Source: Flavobacteriaceae bacterium
GTDB taxonomy: Bacteria > Bacteroidota > Bacteroidia > Flavobacteriales > Flavobacteriaceae
Direction: 5' to 3'
Assembly (NCBI GenBank): GCA_022565635.1
Contig: JAIUMH010000008.1
Location: 1 to 44,201, forward strand
DNA length: 44,201 nt
In this document: one piece after another, positions 8,989 to 17,014 of the stretch
Layout: each line of letters opens with the position of its first letter
Position numbering within the stretch: position 1 is the stretch's first letter
Made by a program: the position numbers and the translations under genes
The notes under the pieces: model-generated
What the model saw: the letters and a program-made list of their open reading frames with translations, nothing else
What the model was told of the DNA's origin: nothing
Databases searched by the model: none

Positions 8989-10275
8989 TTAATTTAAAAA
9001 TGTTTTCACTTTTTCTTTTTTATATACATAGCCACTTGCCGTAATATTCCATAAGATAGTTGTGGTTGCTGTGGCAATCGCTGCTCCTTCAATTCCGTAA
9101 ACAGGAATCAATAGTAAGTTAAGCACAATGTTTAAAATTACAGCAAAAATAAGGATTAATTGGAGTTTTCTTTGCTTTCCCGTCATATTCATATAGGTGC
9201 CTACTGGGCCAAAACCTGCATTTACTACTTGACCAATTAACAGCAACATCAAAGCCCAAAAAGATTGGGTGTAGGCTTCGCCAAAAAGACTTAAAATATA
9301 TTCCCCAAAAAAAATCAAAATAAGTACTCCTGGCAGGGTTAAAATGAAAATTAACCGGGTAGATTTGCTTATAATTTGGTTGATTTTTTTCCACTGTTGC
9401 TCTTCAAAATATTGGGCAATTTGAGGAGCTATTACCGTATTTACGGAAAGTAAAACCAAAGATAATCCAGTAGCAATTTTAACCGCAACAGCATAGTATG
9501 CGGTCATTTCATAACTTTCTAGATGAGATAAAAGAATAATGTCTGTGCTCTGCAATAATATATAAGCAATAAAACTAATGGCCATAGGGTAGGAGCGGTT
9601 AATAATGTCTTTTTTGCTTATTTGAAGATTTTCTTTTTTTGATTTAAATCCCTTTAATTGATAAATCACGAATAAGAAACTAATCACAGCCAAAAGGACA
9701 AAATTGAGTAAAAATACATCTACTAAATAGTCTTCTTGATTAATGGAACTGATGTAAATTATTGCTAAAAAGAATGGAACATAACGCAATATGTTTTTAA
9801 AGATTTCAGAAGTTTTGATTAATCCCAAGCCTCTCAATGCGTCAAAACTAAGTTGCATAATTGCAAAGAAACCTAAACTAATAATTGTTTTACCAATTAA
9901 GCTTCTGGTAATTTCATCTTGAAATAGCATTTTTAACCAGCTTTCTGGTAGAATAAGGTAAAGTATAGAAACAGCAATAGCCACACAAATTACAATGCTG
10001 AGCATATTAAAATATACTTTCTTTAATGCACTAAGGTTATTTTTAGCTTTAAAAAAACCAGCATAATATACAATTGATTGATTCATGCCCAAGACGGTTA
10101 GGCCACCAAAAATCAATAACACCGCGCGTGTAAAATCGTATTGACCTACTAAGGAAGCGTCAAAATTATTAGTAAGGAAAAAAGTAGTACCAAATAAAAA
10201 AGCAACACCTATAACTTTCAGCATTAAAACAGCTAAAGTATCAAGTGTATTCCCTTTTTTTAGCCGTCTCCACAT
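8989..10275 (-). CDS. Polysaccharide flippase (Wzx-like, MOP superfamily)
   Basis: A 428-residue membrane protein with about 12 hydrophobic segments, starting with a short basic tail (MWRRLKKGN) and the first helix near residue 15. It would move the lipid-linked repeat unit across the inner membrane. The first helices (FLTNNFDASLVGQYDFTRAVLLIFGGLTVLGMNQSIVYY) match the polysaccharide biosynthesis family, in which the flanking N-terminal pattern is well conserved, and the C-terminal half (GQVVNAGFGPVGTYMNMTG, then LNLLLIPVYGIEGAAIATA) matches its C-terminal domain. It follows the CotH-like gene by 3 nt and precedes the sulfotransferase gene by 4 nt. Confidence 0.92.
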   Translation of the reverse strand: MWRRLKKGNTLDTLAVLMLKVIGVAFLFGTTFFLTNNFDASLVGQYDFTRAVLLIFGGLTVLGMNQSIVYYAGFFKAKNNLSALKKVYFNMLSIVICVAIAVSILYLILPESWLKMLFQDEITRSLIGKTIISLGFFAIMQLSFDALRGLGLIKTSEIFKNILRYVPFFLAIIYISSINQEDYLVDVFLLNFVLLAVISFLFVIYQLKGFKSKKENLQISKKDIINRSYPMAISFIAYILLQSTDIILLSHLESYEMTAYYAVAVKIATGLSLVLLSVNTVIAPQIAQYFEEQQWKKINQIISKSTRLIFILTLPGVLILIFFGEYILSLFGEAYTQSFWALMLLLIGQVVNAGFGPVGTYMNMTGKQRKLQLILIFAVILNIVLNLLLIPVYGIEGAAIATATTTILWNITASGYVYKKEKVKTFLN

Positions 10276-10278
10276 ACA

Positions 10279-13215
10279 TTAGTTTTTAATCAACTTTAAA
10301 TTTGATTTTTTGTTGTTTTGGAAAATGTTTAAAAAATAAACTCCTTTTGGTAAATGATCTACATTAACACCAGCCTTAGAATAATTAACTCGATCTATTA
10401 ATTTAGACTGAATAGTATAAACTTCTATAGCTGCTCCTTCTTCAATACCTTGAATAAAAAATCGATTATTTGCAGGGTTAGGGTAAATCTTGATATTTTG
10501 AGTTTGTTCTGGTTGATCAACACTCATAGTAATTGGCTTTCCTAGCACTGCTATATTGTTAAAAGTAACTCGGTCTCCATCATCTTGAGTTAAATCATTG
10601 CCTGTAAATGTCAATTTAATTTGAAACGTTGGATTGTTGCTTGCAGCACTAACATTTGAAAAATCAATTTCATATAAATTGTAGACATCTGTTGTTAAGC
10701 TGTAATTGGGAGTTATCATGTTTGTAGACCAAGAATTATTGGACTCATCAAAATAGCTAACTTCAAAACCATTAACCGCACCTTCATCTTTAGCGGCAAA
10801 AGAAAACTTGATATCTTCAAAATTTGAGGTATTGACATTAAAAATCATCTCGTTTTCTTGATCCTCACTTACAAAAGGCTGTTTTACTTGAAGCCCTCTC
10901 ATATTTACGCTTTCAAATGGCAAATCATCATTGCCTTCAGGAGTATAATTGATTGAAGTAGGTCTATTTCTGCGTTCCATAGAAGCCTTTCTCCAAAGTT
11001 CATGATTTTCATCAAAAGAATATCCCGTCAAACAAGAATAAAACTCAATTGAAGCATTTAAGTCATCAAAAGAGTAAGTAGCCTCTAAGCTTTCTAGTGG
11101 AGTATTATTTGGCATGTTGGAGTCCATCACCCAAAAATGAATCGGGATCTCTTCAATTTCTTCCTCCTCTAGTGGTTCAAAATGAGCTACAACCTGAGTA
11201 TGGTCTTGGAGGTTAATTTCTATGCTTGATTCAGTTGACTGTGAATCTCCACTCCAATGACTAAACTTATAACCTATTTGCGGAACTGCTATTAATTTTA
11301 CATTTAAGCCCTTAAAATATGAACCACTCCAAATGTGATTATTGCCCAAAGAAGGGATAGTTCCAGTGTCAACTCCCGGAGTGCTTGAGTTTAACAATGT
11401 TCGGTTAAGCTGAACATGTCCTTGGTTTTTATTTGATGAGATTACCACTAAACTTAGCTCGTCTTCGTCAAAATCAAATTCGTCTTTAAGGTGGTTTCTA
11501 ACAACCTGATTTCTTACGGAAGCAAAATCTAGTAATTTGTTGACGTTAAATTCCCAGTTAGAAAAACTTTCCATGTAGCTCCAACGATTAATATGTTTCT
11601 GTATTTCTGGCTCGTATTTAGATTTGAAACTTTGAATAAGCTCTTCTATGTGGGTTTCGGTAAGGTTAGTGTTCAATAAATCTAATAGGCGTACATTAAA
11701 GTCATTCTTAAATTGATCATTTTCTATTAAATTCTGAAAAAGCCTCTGTGACCAATTAGGCGTGTTTTCTCTTCTTAAAGCGTGATAAAGTGTATTGTGT
11801 AGCGTAGAATTAGGAATCCAGGTGGGTATACCGTTAAACCCTGCATCCATATCTTTTAAAACCCAACGCCATCTACCATCATGGCCATAAGGAGCATCAG
11901 GATTAAAGTCAACTTTTTTACGCCAATATTCTATATTATTTTGTGGCCAGTCGTAATTAGCACTATATATATTAGCTGCAAAATGATCAATAAAACTCTC
12001 CATATCCATCTGAGTTTGCATGTATTGATAATGCTCTTCTTCAGACAAATCATTGATGATTGCATAATGCCTCATATTACTAAAATGATTAGCATCTCCC
12101 TCTTTTACATTCATATTGTTTTCAAGAAAATCTAAGTATTCTTCGTCAATATTGTATTTCATTTCAAAATACTGTTTGCCATAACGCTCTCTAATATTCA
12201 TGATGCCCCAATATTCACCGTTGATAAACAGATTTATAGGGCGATAGGCTTGGTACTCATTTTTAATATGGCTAAATAGGTTGTGAATAAAAGCGTCTCT
12301 AAAAAGGGTTTGATGGCGGTCTTGACCTGAGTTTCTTAAAATTAGTCTACGGTGGGCACTTTCTGGTTCAGTTTCAAAAAAATGATGATTTAAAGTATTA
12401 TTGCTATATGAGTTTCTAGCGTACAAACGAAGGGATTTTAAGGGATAGTTTCTAGATGCCCCACCATGTATTCTCACACCAATTTTTTTGTTAAAAACCT
12501 GATTATTGCCTTCAAAATACTCAAAATTAGCTTCTATTTCATGATCTCTACCTCTTCGTTTGTAATTAGCTTGGCCCCAAGCAGGAGTTTGATGGTTAGG
12601 ATAATTTAACCGCCATTCTTCAAAGTCAATTCCCGCAATCCCTATACCTTCATAAAAGTCGTAGTATTCAGTTTCTGATAAGCTCAACGAAATGATTGGA
12701 AAATCACTTTGAAATTCATCTTCATCACCTACAAAATAAGTCGCTGAAATGGTTTCACTTTCCTGCTGATTATTACCAATAGCTTTAGCTCTTACCACAT
12801 TGGCTTTAGCCACAGAATATGAAGGAAAATAATCTGGCTCAAAATCAAAGGTTTGAGAAATCATGGAAATTTTGTTGTCTGATGACGACTTGTTTTGAAG
12901 ATTTAATTCTTGTTCATAGATATAAGTTTCAATTTGGTTTTCTAGAAATTCACCTATAGGTAAATCAGCTGTGATTGGATACTGGTTTTTGTATGGATAG
13001 GTGGTTCCTCCTATATTTTCTATTTTTGGTTCAGAGCCGTCTAAGGTGTAAATAATTATAGCCTCAGTATCTGGGTGTGTCATCTCTAAAGACAAGCTCT
13101 CTGGATAAAATCCAGACGCATGAGAAAATTCAGGGACAGGAATTTCAACATCCTGGCCAAAGACAAATGTAAAACTGCTTAAACTTAATAAAAGACTTAT
13201 AAAAAATCTAAGCAT
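10279..13215 (-). CDS. Secreted CotH-kinase-like protein with T9SS type A sorting domain
   Basis: A 978-residue exported protein. Residues 1-20 are a Sec signal peptide ending at VFGQ. Residues ~30-165 hold a chitobiase C-terminal-like beta domain (IIYTLDGSEP). A CotH kinase-like domain follows from ~170: GVRIHGGASRNYPLKSLRLYA near 246, LILRNSGQD near 291, FRDAFIHNL, INLFINGEYWGIMNIRE near 328, and the metal-binding LKDMDAGF at ~453-460. An InlB-type B repeat (HWSGDSQSTESS) lies near 680, and residues ~907-978 form a T9SS sorting domain (IYPNPANNRFFIQG ... GVYFLNIF). CotH proteins of spore formers are atypical protein kinases; activity in secreted Bacteroidota homologues is not established. 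Its start overlaps the Wzz-like gene by 8 nt and its end is 3 nt from the flippase gene, so it is built into the polysaccharide operon. Confidence 0.9.
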   Translation of the reverse strand: MLRFFISLLLSLSSFTFVFGQDVEIPVPEFSHASGFYPESLSLEMTHPDTEAIIIYTLDGSEPKIENIGGTTYPYKNQYPITADLPIGEFLENQIETYIYEQELNLQNKSSSDNKISMISQTFDFEPDYFPSYSVAKANVVRAKAIGNNQQESETISATYFVGDEDEFQSDFPIISLSLSETEYYDFYEGIGIAGIDFEEWRLNYPNHQTPAWGQANYKRRGRDHEIEANFEYFEGNNQVFNKKIGVRIHGGASRNYPLKSLRLYARNSYSNNTLNHHFFETEPESAHRRLILRNSGQDRHQTLFRDAFIHNLFSHIKNEYQAYRPINLFINGEYWGIMNIRERYGKQYFEMKYNIDEEYLDFLENNMNVKEGDANHFSNMRHYAIINDLSEEEHYQYMQTQMDMESFIDHFAANIYSANYDWPQNNIEYWRKKVDFNPDAPYGHDGRWRWVLKDMDAGFNGIPTWIPNSTLHNTLYHALRRENTPNWSQRLFQNLIENDQFKNDFNVRLLDLLNTNLTETHIEELIQSFKSKYEPEIQKHINRWSYMESFSNWEFNVNKLLDFASVRNQVVRNHLKDEFDFDEDELSLVVISSNKNQGHVQLNRTLLNSSTPGVDTGTIPSLGNNHIWSGSYFKGLNVKLIAVPQIGYKFSHWSGDSQSTESSIEINLQDHTQVVAHFEPLEEEEIEEIPIHFWVMDSNMPNNTPLESLEATYSFDDLNASIEFYSCLTGYSFDENHELWRKASMERRNRPTSINYTPEGNDDLPFESVNMRGLQVKQPFVSEDQENEMIFNVNTSNFEDIKFSFAAKDEGAVNGFEVSYFDESNNSWSTNMITPNYSLTTDVYNLYEIDFSNVSAASNNPTFQIKLTFTGNDLTQDDGDRVTFNNIAVLGKPITMSVDQPEQTQNIKIYPNPANNRFFIQGIEEGAAIEVYTIQSKLIDRVNYSKAGVNVDHLPKGVYFLNIFQNNKKSNLKLIKN

Positions 13216-14206
13216 GGGTATAAGATTTTAATTTTCTATAGGTGAATCTAAAAAACATAAGCACAGAAAAACCAAAAATTAACAGAAACGGTAGTAAAAT
13301 TGTTTTGCTTAAAGAAGCGATTGCAGAATCAAATTTAGCATTAGAATTTACATGTACAACCTCAATTACTTGGTCTTGCATTTCAACTTTTTTAAAGAGT
13401 TCAAAACGCTGGTCTAAGATTTCTGTTTTTTGTTCTAGCAAATTAGCTAACTGTGAATTATCCGATAATAAAACGCCTTGTTGTATAGATTTTAAACTAG
13501 CTAAACTTCCTGCCGCATGCATCACAGAATCAATTTGCGTGATGGATTTATCATTTTGAGTAAGCAAGTACTGGGTATTGGTCAAACTTACTTTTCGATA
13601 ATCTTGTAAATAATCAATTTGATTAAAGTAGTTGATTAAATTTTGAGCAATTTTGTTTTTATCTAAGCCATCTCCATCAACAACAACAATTTCTAACAAG
13701 TGTTGCTTATTAAGAAAGCCTTCTTCCAAATCCTCAAAAATCCAGTCTAAATCTTTTATTTCAGAAAGCGTTTCTATCATTTCAACAAACTCTTCTCCTT
13801 TCATTAGGTAATTGAAATCGCGTAAAGGTTTTATATCTACACTTCTAATAAATGCATAATCTTCACCAAAAAGAGCTATCAAATCTTGCTTTGCTTGATC
13901 ATCAGTATGTTGTTTTTGAAGCAAAACAGGTATGTTTTCTATGGCATTATAGAATAATTTATGGGTGTCATAATTAGGCTCAACAACAAGTTCTATTTTT
14001 GATTTGGAAGGAGTTGAGGTTTCTAAAAAATAACCTCCTACTACTCCAACAACAAGCAAGCCTAATACAATCCACTTATAATTCAGATAGAAATCAACTG
14101 TGTAAACAAAGGCTTTTGCTATTTTCTTAAAAAAGTTTCCAATTTTAGAAAGCAGATACCCTAAATCTACTTCATCTGAATATTGATTGTTTTTTTCTTG
14201 TTTCAT
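13208..14206 (-). CDS. Wzz-like chain-length determinant family protein
   Basis: A 332-residue inner-membrane protein with the layout of polysaccharide co-polymerases: a cytoplasmic N-terminus, a first span near residues 46-62 (WIVLGLLVVGVVGGYFL), a long periplasmic alpha-helical region, and a second span near 303-320 (ILLPFLLIFGFSVLMFFR) with a short basic tail. Sequence similarity to classical Wzz is weak, so the call rests on topology and position. There is no ATPase domain, unlike the Wzc-like protein at 21057-23438. It is the first gene of the minus-strand locus and overlaps the CotH-like gene by 8 nt. Confidence 0.7.
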   Translation of the reverse strand: MKQEKNNQYSDEVDLGYLLSKIGNFFKKIAKAFVYTVDFYLNYKWIVLGLLVVGVVGGYFLETSTPSKSKIELVVEPNYDTHKLFYNAIENIPVLLQKQHTDDQAKQDLIALFGEDYAFIRSVDIKPLRDFNYLMKGEEFVEMIETLSEIKDLDWIFEDLEEGFLNKQHLLEIVVVDGDGLDKNKIAQNLINYFNQIDYLQDYRKVSLTNTQYLLTQNDKSITQIDSVMHAAGSLASLKSIQQGVLLSDNSQLANLLEQKTEILDQRFELFKKVEMQDQVIEVVHVNSNAKFDSAIASLSKTILLPFLLIFGFSVLMFFRFTYRKLKSYTHA

Positions 14207-14365
14207 TTCTTCATTCGTTTAAAGATGCAAATTACGTATATTTAACGCAATATTTACATTCTTATTCTCTAATATTAAGATGTATTCATTCAAAAAAAGT
14301 TGCTTGTTTTGTTCTATTGATTTGCTTTTTTTTTTACTTTTATAGCATCCAAACCAATAAAACTT

Positions 14366-15046
14366 ATGATTACAGATTTCATACAACTGCTTTTTCCGAG
14401 AATTTGCGCGTGTTGCGACCACAATTTATTAGCTGATGAAAAAGTTATTTGCTTAAATTGCATGCATGATTTGCCTCTCACCAATGACCATGAAACTAAT
14501 GATGCCTTAATCCAAAAAGCATTGAGAGGAAGGTTGTTGATTGAAAAGTCAAGCTCGCTTTTGTTCTTTGAAAAAGCTGGGATGGTACAAGCGCTGATTC
14601 ACGATTTAAAATACCGAGGAAATGAAAAGATAAGTGCCTATCTAGGAAATTGGCATGCAGAACTTTTAAAATCAGTTGATTGGGGTAGAGGTATTGATAC
14701 AATAATCCCCGTTCCTGTGAGTACAGCTAGATTAAAAAAGAGAGGGTTTAATCAAGTGCAAGGCTATGCTGAAGCTTTTGCAGAAGTTTTTGATATTCCT
14801 ATTGCCAAAAACGTACTTCGCAGAGAATCAAGTAACTCTACACAAGTGTTTAAAAATCGTTTAGCTAGAACAGATGTCACTGAAAAAAACTATAGAGCAA
14901 GCAACCTAAAACAGATTGAAGGTAAACATGTATTGTTATTGGATGATTTAATGACTACGGGAGCCACTATTGAAGCTTGTGGAAGTCAACTGAAACAGGC
15001 CATAGACGTAAAGATTAGCGTGGCTACTATGGCCATTGTAGCATAA
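14366..15046 (+). CDS. ComF family phosphoribosyltransferase-like protein
   Basis: A 226-residue protein with the ComF layout: an N-terminal zinc-binding segment with Cys14, Cys16/17, Cys29 and Cys32 (CACCDH ... CLNCM), then a type I phosphoribosyltransferase domain whose PRPP loop, LLLDDLMTTGATIEAC, starts near residue 189. The IIPVPVSTARLKKRGFNQ block is also typical. ComF proteins support natural DNA uptake in several bacteria; the enzymatic reaction is unknown. It is transcribed divergently from the polysaccharide locus across a ~160-nt gap. No competence gene is adjacent, although comEC lies 12 kb away. Confidence 0.92.
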   Translation: MITDFIQLLFPRICACCDHNLLADEKVICLNCMHDLPLTNDHETNDALIQKALRGRLLIEKSSSLLFFEKAGMVQALIHDLKYRGNEKISAYLGNWHAELLKSVDWGRGIDTIIPVPVSTARLKKRGFNQVQGYAEAFAEVFDIPIAKNVLRRESSNSTQVFKNRLARTDVTEKNYRASNLKQIEGKHVLLLDDLMTTGATIEACGSQLKQAIDVKISVATMAIVA

Positions 15047-15057
15047 AAGTAAACGCA

Positions 15058-15087
15058 TAAAAAAAGCCTCAGATTACTCTGAGGCTT
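15058..15087 (-). terminator. Intrinsic terminator of the cold-shock gene
   Basis: A perfect 10-bp stem (AAGCCTCAGA, 15064-15073, with 15078-15087) has a TTAC loop. On the minus strand it is followed by a run of T, matching the end of the cold-shock gene at 15113. On the plus strand, after comF, no T-run follows, so it would be a poor terminator for comF. Confidence 0.88.
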
Positions 15088-15112
15088 AAAGGTTTAAATA
15101 ATACTCTATATA

Positions 15113-15310
15113 TTATTCAGAAATTACGCGTACTTCTGTAGCATTCATTCCTTTTCTTCCTTCTGATTCGTTGTATTCAACGCGGTCTCCTTCGGCTATT
15201 GTCTCGTCACCTAATCCAGTGATGTGAACAAAAATGTCTCTTCCGGTGTCTTCATTAGTAATGAATCCGTAACCTTTTGACTCGTTGAAAAATTTTACTG
15301 TACCTTCCAT
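15113..15310 (-). CDS. Cold-shock domain protein (CspA family)
   Basis: A 65-residue single-domain cold-shock protein that binds single-stranded RNA and DNA. It starts MEGTVKFFNESKGYGFI, with the RNP1 motif KGYGFI at 12-17 and RNP2 DIFVH at 25-29; both are intact. I chose the ATG at 15310 because the family begins at this point and because the -7 promoter box lies just upstream, inside the longer open frame. It is a single-gene unit with a clear promoter and terminator. Unlike cold-induced csp genes of enterobacteria, the predicted leader is only about 25 nt. Confidence 0.96.
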   Translation of the reverse strand: MEGTVKFFNESKGYGFITNEDTGRDIFVHITGLGDETIAEGDRVEYNESEGRKGMNATEVRVISE

Positions 15311-15342
15311 AATGTAATATAATAATGTATTTAAATATGATG

Positions 15343-15371
15343 CAAATATACGTATTAATATTTCAAACAAA
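15343..15371 (-). promoter_or_regulatory. Promoter of the cold-shock gene (TTTG-N17-TATATTTG)
   Basis: The -33 TTTG (15368-15371) and the -7 TATATTTG (15343-15350) are 17 nt apart, a full match to the Bacteroidota sigma-A promoter. Transcription should start near 15336. The rest of 15372-15616 is AT-rich DNA in which I see nothing. Confidence 0.75.
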
Positions 15372-15616
15372 ACAATTTATCTTTTTTATTTTTATTTTTT
15401 AAGCGTTAAAATTTTAAACTATTTTCAAATCATTTGTTGTGTAAGCAGTAAACTATGCTTTGTGGCTCTATTGTTTAATGCATTCTTAGTCAATTAATTG
15501 TATGATTGATTTATTGGTAAAAATAATTTCAATTGATAAATGGTATAAGCTTCTAATTGCTTTTTATAAGACAAAACTATTTTTTTACTCGCCTAAATGC
15601 TGAAAACACTACTTAT

Positions 15617-15865
15617 TTAGAATTTGTCAATTCCTTTTTCCCTCATTTTGTCTAAGTTTTCTTTTGTAAGCGTATAATCAGAAAACTTCTTCCCCTTCCA
15701 GCTATAATAGATAAAAATGGGCATCAAAAATAAAACAGTTCCCAGTACACTAAAACCAATTAATTTTTCTCCCAATTCCTTATGTTCATCGGTATAACTG
15801 CAATACAAACCAGAGCATAAAGCAATCAATATAAGTAAAGCTAATATTCTAATCACGTACTTCAT
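15617..15865 (-). CDS. Small hypothetical membrane protein, 82 aa
   Basis: I do not recognise a family. The protein has two hydrophobic segments, residues 4-22 (a signal-like first helix ending in Cys residues) and ~36-55 (LIGFSVLGTVLFLMPIFIYY), then a charged C-terminal tail (LTKENLDKMREKGIDKF) that is probably cytoplasmic. Its codon use and composition match its neighbours. No promoter box is visible, but it stands alone between the cold-shock gene and a divergent lipoprotein gene. Confidence 0.65.
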   Translation of the reverse strand: MKYVIRILALLILIALCSGLYCSYTDEHKELGEKLIGFSVLGTVLFLMPIFIYYSWKGKKFSDYTLTKENLDKMREKGIDKF

Positions 15866-16105
15866 CTGTTTGTTTTGTAATTTTAATGTTGAGATGTATA
15901 TGTAATTTGTAGGTAGAAATTAAAATATACATTTCTGTTTATTGCACTATTTTGCAAAGTTATTAAAATAAATCCATAGTAGTTATTGTATTGCTATTTC
16001 TATGTTTTTTACTGCATTTTATATAGAGTGTTTGTTATTTATAAGTGTAAATCTTCAAACTATACAATGCTCAAAATTCACCTTCATTAAAATTTCCTTT
16101 CTCTT

Positions 16106-16113
16106 TAACTTTG
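16106..16113 (+). promoter_or_regulatory. Candidate -7 promoter box (TAACTTTG)
   Basis: A TAnnTTTG match 27 nt upstream of the lipoprotein ATG at 16141. It excludes the longer reading frame that begins at 16002, because transcription would start after 16113. No -33 TTG is apparent. Confidence 0.5.
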
Positions 16114-16140
16114 GTGCCTTAACATTAAAAATTTTAACTA

Positions 16141-16736
16141 TGAAAAATTTACAAATATTCAGATTACTTTTAATTTTTAGCCTATTTGTATGGGCTTGTA
16201 GTAGTGATGATGACAGCACTAACGGTTTAGATGACCCAGGAAATGGTGAAGAGTTTAGTTTTGACATAGGAGCTGAAGAAAGAAACTTTGGAAATTCTTA
16301 TGTGACTTATGAAGACAATCAAACAGGGGTTGATTTTTATCGTTTGCATATTTTACCTCCAGGCGCTACATTTGATAGTTCTTCTGGAGTTTTTACAGGT
16401 GGGAGTACTGGTGATTACTTAACCTTTGACTTTAAGGTGGACGAATCTGAAGAGTTTCTTACAAGTGGAAGTTATGAGGTGGGCTATGGAGCTTTCTCTA
16501 TGACTGTGGAAGGCTACTTTCTAGATGATGTTACCGTTGATTTAGATGGGCCAACCGATATTCCTATGGTGTTTGTGCCTGAAGGTTCTAATGGGGTTGT
16601 CTTAGAAATTGATGATTCAAGCTTTAGTGTTGAAGTTGACGTCATGGCTGTTCAAGCTTCCGGTATGGGAGAGCTTAATGATGTAGAAATTTTTGGCAAC
16701 TATTCTTCAAGTTACCAATTTATTGAGCTTGATTGA
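16141..16736 (+). CDS. Hypothetical surface lipoprotein
   Basis: A 198-residue lipoprotein of unknown function. It opens MKNLQIFRLLLIFSLFVWACSSDDD: a signal peptide, a lipobox ending at Cys20, then Ser-Ser-Asp-Asp-Asp. Acidic residues just after the lipidated Cys act as an export signal to the cell surface in several Bacteroidota (the lipoprotein export signal), so surface display is likely. The rest is acidic and rich in Gly, Ser and Thr, with predicted beta-strands and no cysteines or recognised motifs. The ATG at 16141 was chosen because the signal peptide and promoter box fit it. It stands alone, 270 nt before the TonB receptor. Confidence 0.8.
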
Positions 16737-16772
16737 TTTTTTTGAACCCAAAAATAAACTGATGAAAACCAA

Positions 16773-16801
16773 TTGCCGTTTAAAAAAATAATTTACTTTT
16801 G
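16773..16801 (+). promoter_or_regulatory. Candidate promoter of the riboswitch transcript (TTG-N18-TACTTTTG)
   Basis: The TTG at 16773-16775 and TACTTTTG at 16794-16801 are 18 nt apart and fit the Bacteroidota promoter. The start point would be near 16805, just before the riboswitch core. The -7 box overlaps a sequence that could pair with 16891-16899, discussed in the findings. Confidence 0.55.
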
Positions 16802-16804
16802 CGC

Positions 16805-16899
16805 GCTCAATCTCATAAGGGGTGTTTTACGAAAGTAAGGCTGAGATTATACCCAATGAACCTGGGCAAGTAATGTTGCCAAGGGAAAAAGCGCAAAGT
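16805..16899 (+). ncRNA. TPP riboswitch (THI element)
   Basis: The conserved core is present in order: GGGGTG at 16819-16824, GGCTGAGA at 16839-16846, the ACCC...GAACCTG block at 16851-16864 and the closing AAGGGAA at 16881-16887. A small GGCAAG/TTGCC hairpin (P4/P5 arm) lies between the last two blocks. This is the thiamine pyrophosphate-binding aptamer; the CTGAGA and GAACCTG blocks form the pyrimidine- and pyrophosphate-binding pockets. It controls the TonB-dependent receptor that starts at 17015, presumably shutting it off when TPP is plentiful. Confidence 0.95.
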
Positions 16900-16928
16900 T
16901 AATCTTTGTGGCTTCAATTGTGTTTTAC

Positions 16929-16966
16929 TCCTGTTAGCTAAAGTAGCTTACAGGATTTTTTATTTT
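16929..16966 (+). terminator. Riboswitch-linked intrinsic terminator
   Basis: TCCTGTTAGCT (16929-16939) pairs with AGCTTACAGGA (16945-16955) with one T-T mismatch and a 5-nt loop, followed by six T and then ATTTT. It lies between the TPP aptamer and the receptor start, with no gene ending nearby, so it is best read as the expression platform. Confidence 0.75.
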
Positions 16967-17014
16967 AATAATCACCCAAATAATGGCCCCTTTTATTTGT
17001 GAATTTTTTTACAA

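Noticed and set aside
1-14206. Classification of the locus as O-antigen versus capsule versus free exopolysaccharide
   Set aside because: The Wzx/Wzy/Wzz set fits O-antigen, while Wza and Wzc-like genes 7 kb away fit capsule or exopolysaccharide. The sequence does not decide, so the polymer is only called a surface polysaccharide.
14219-14422. A 67-codon open frame on the minus strand between the Wzz-like gene and comF
   Set aside because: It overlaps the start of comF by 57 nt, reads as a low-complexity Lys/Asn-rich peptide with no domain, and lies in AT-rich intergenic DNA. Treated as chance.
16002-16140. Upstream extension of the lipoprotein gene by 46 codons
   Set aside because: The lipoprotein signal begins at 16141 and a -7 promoter box at 16106-16113 lies within the extension.
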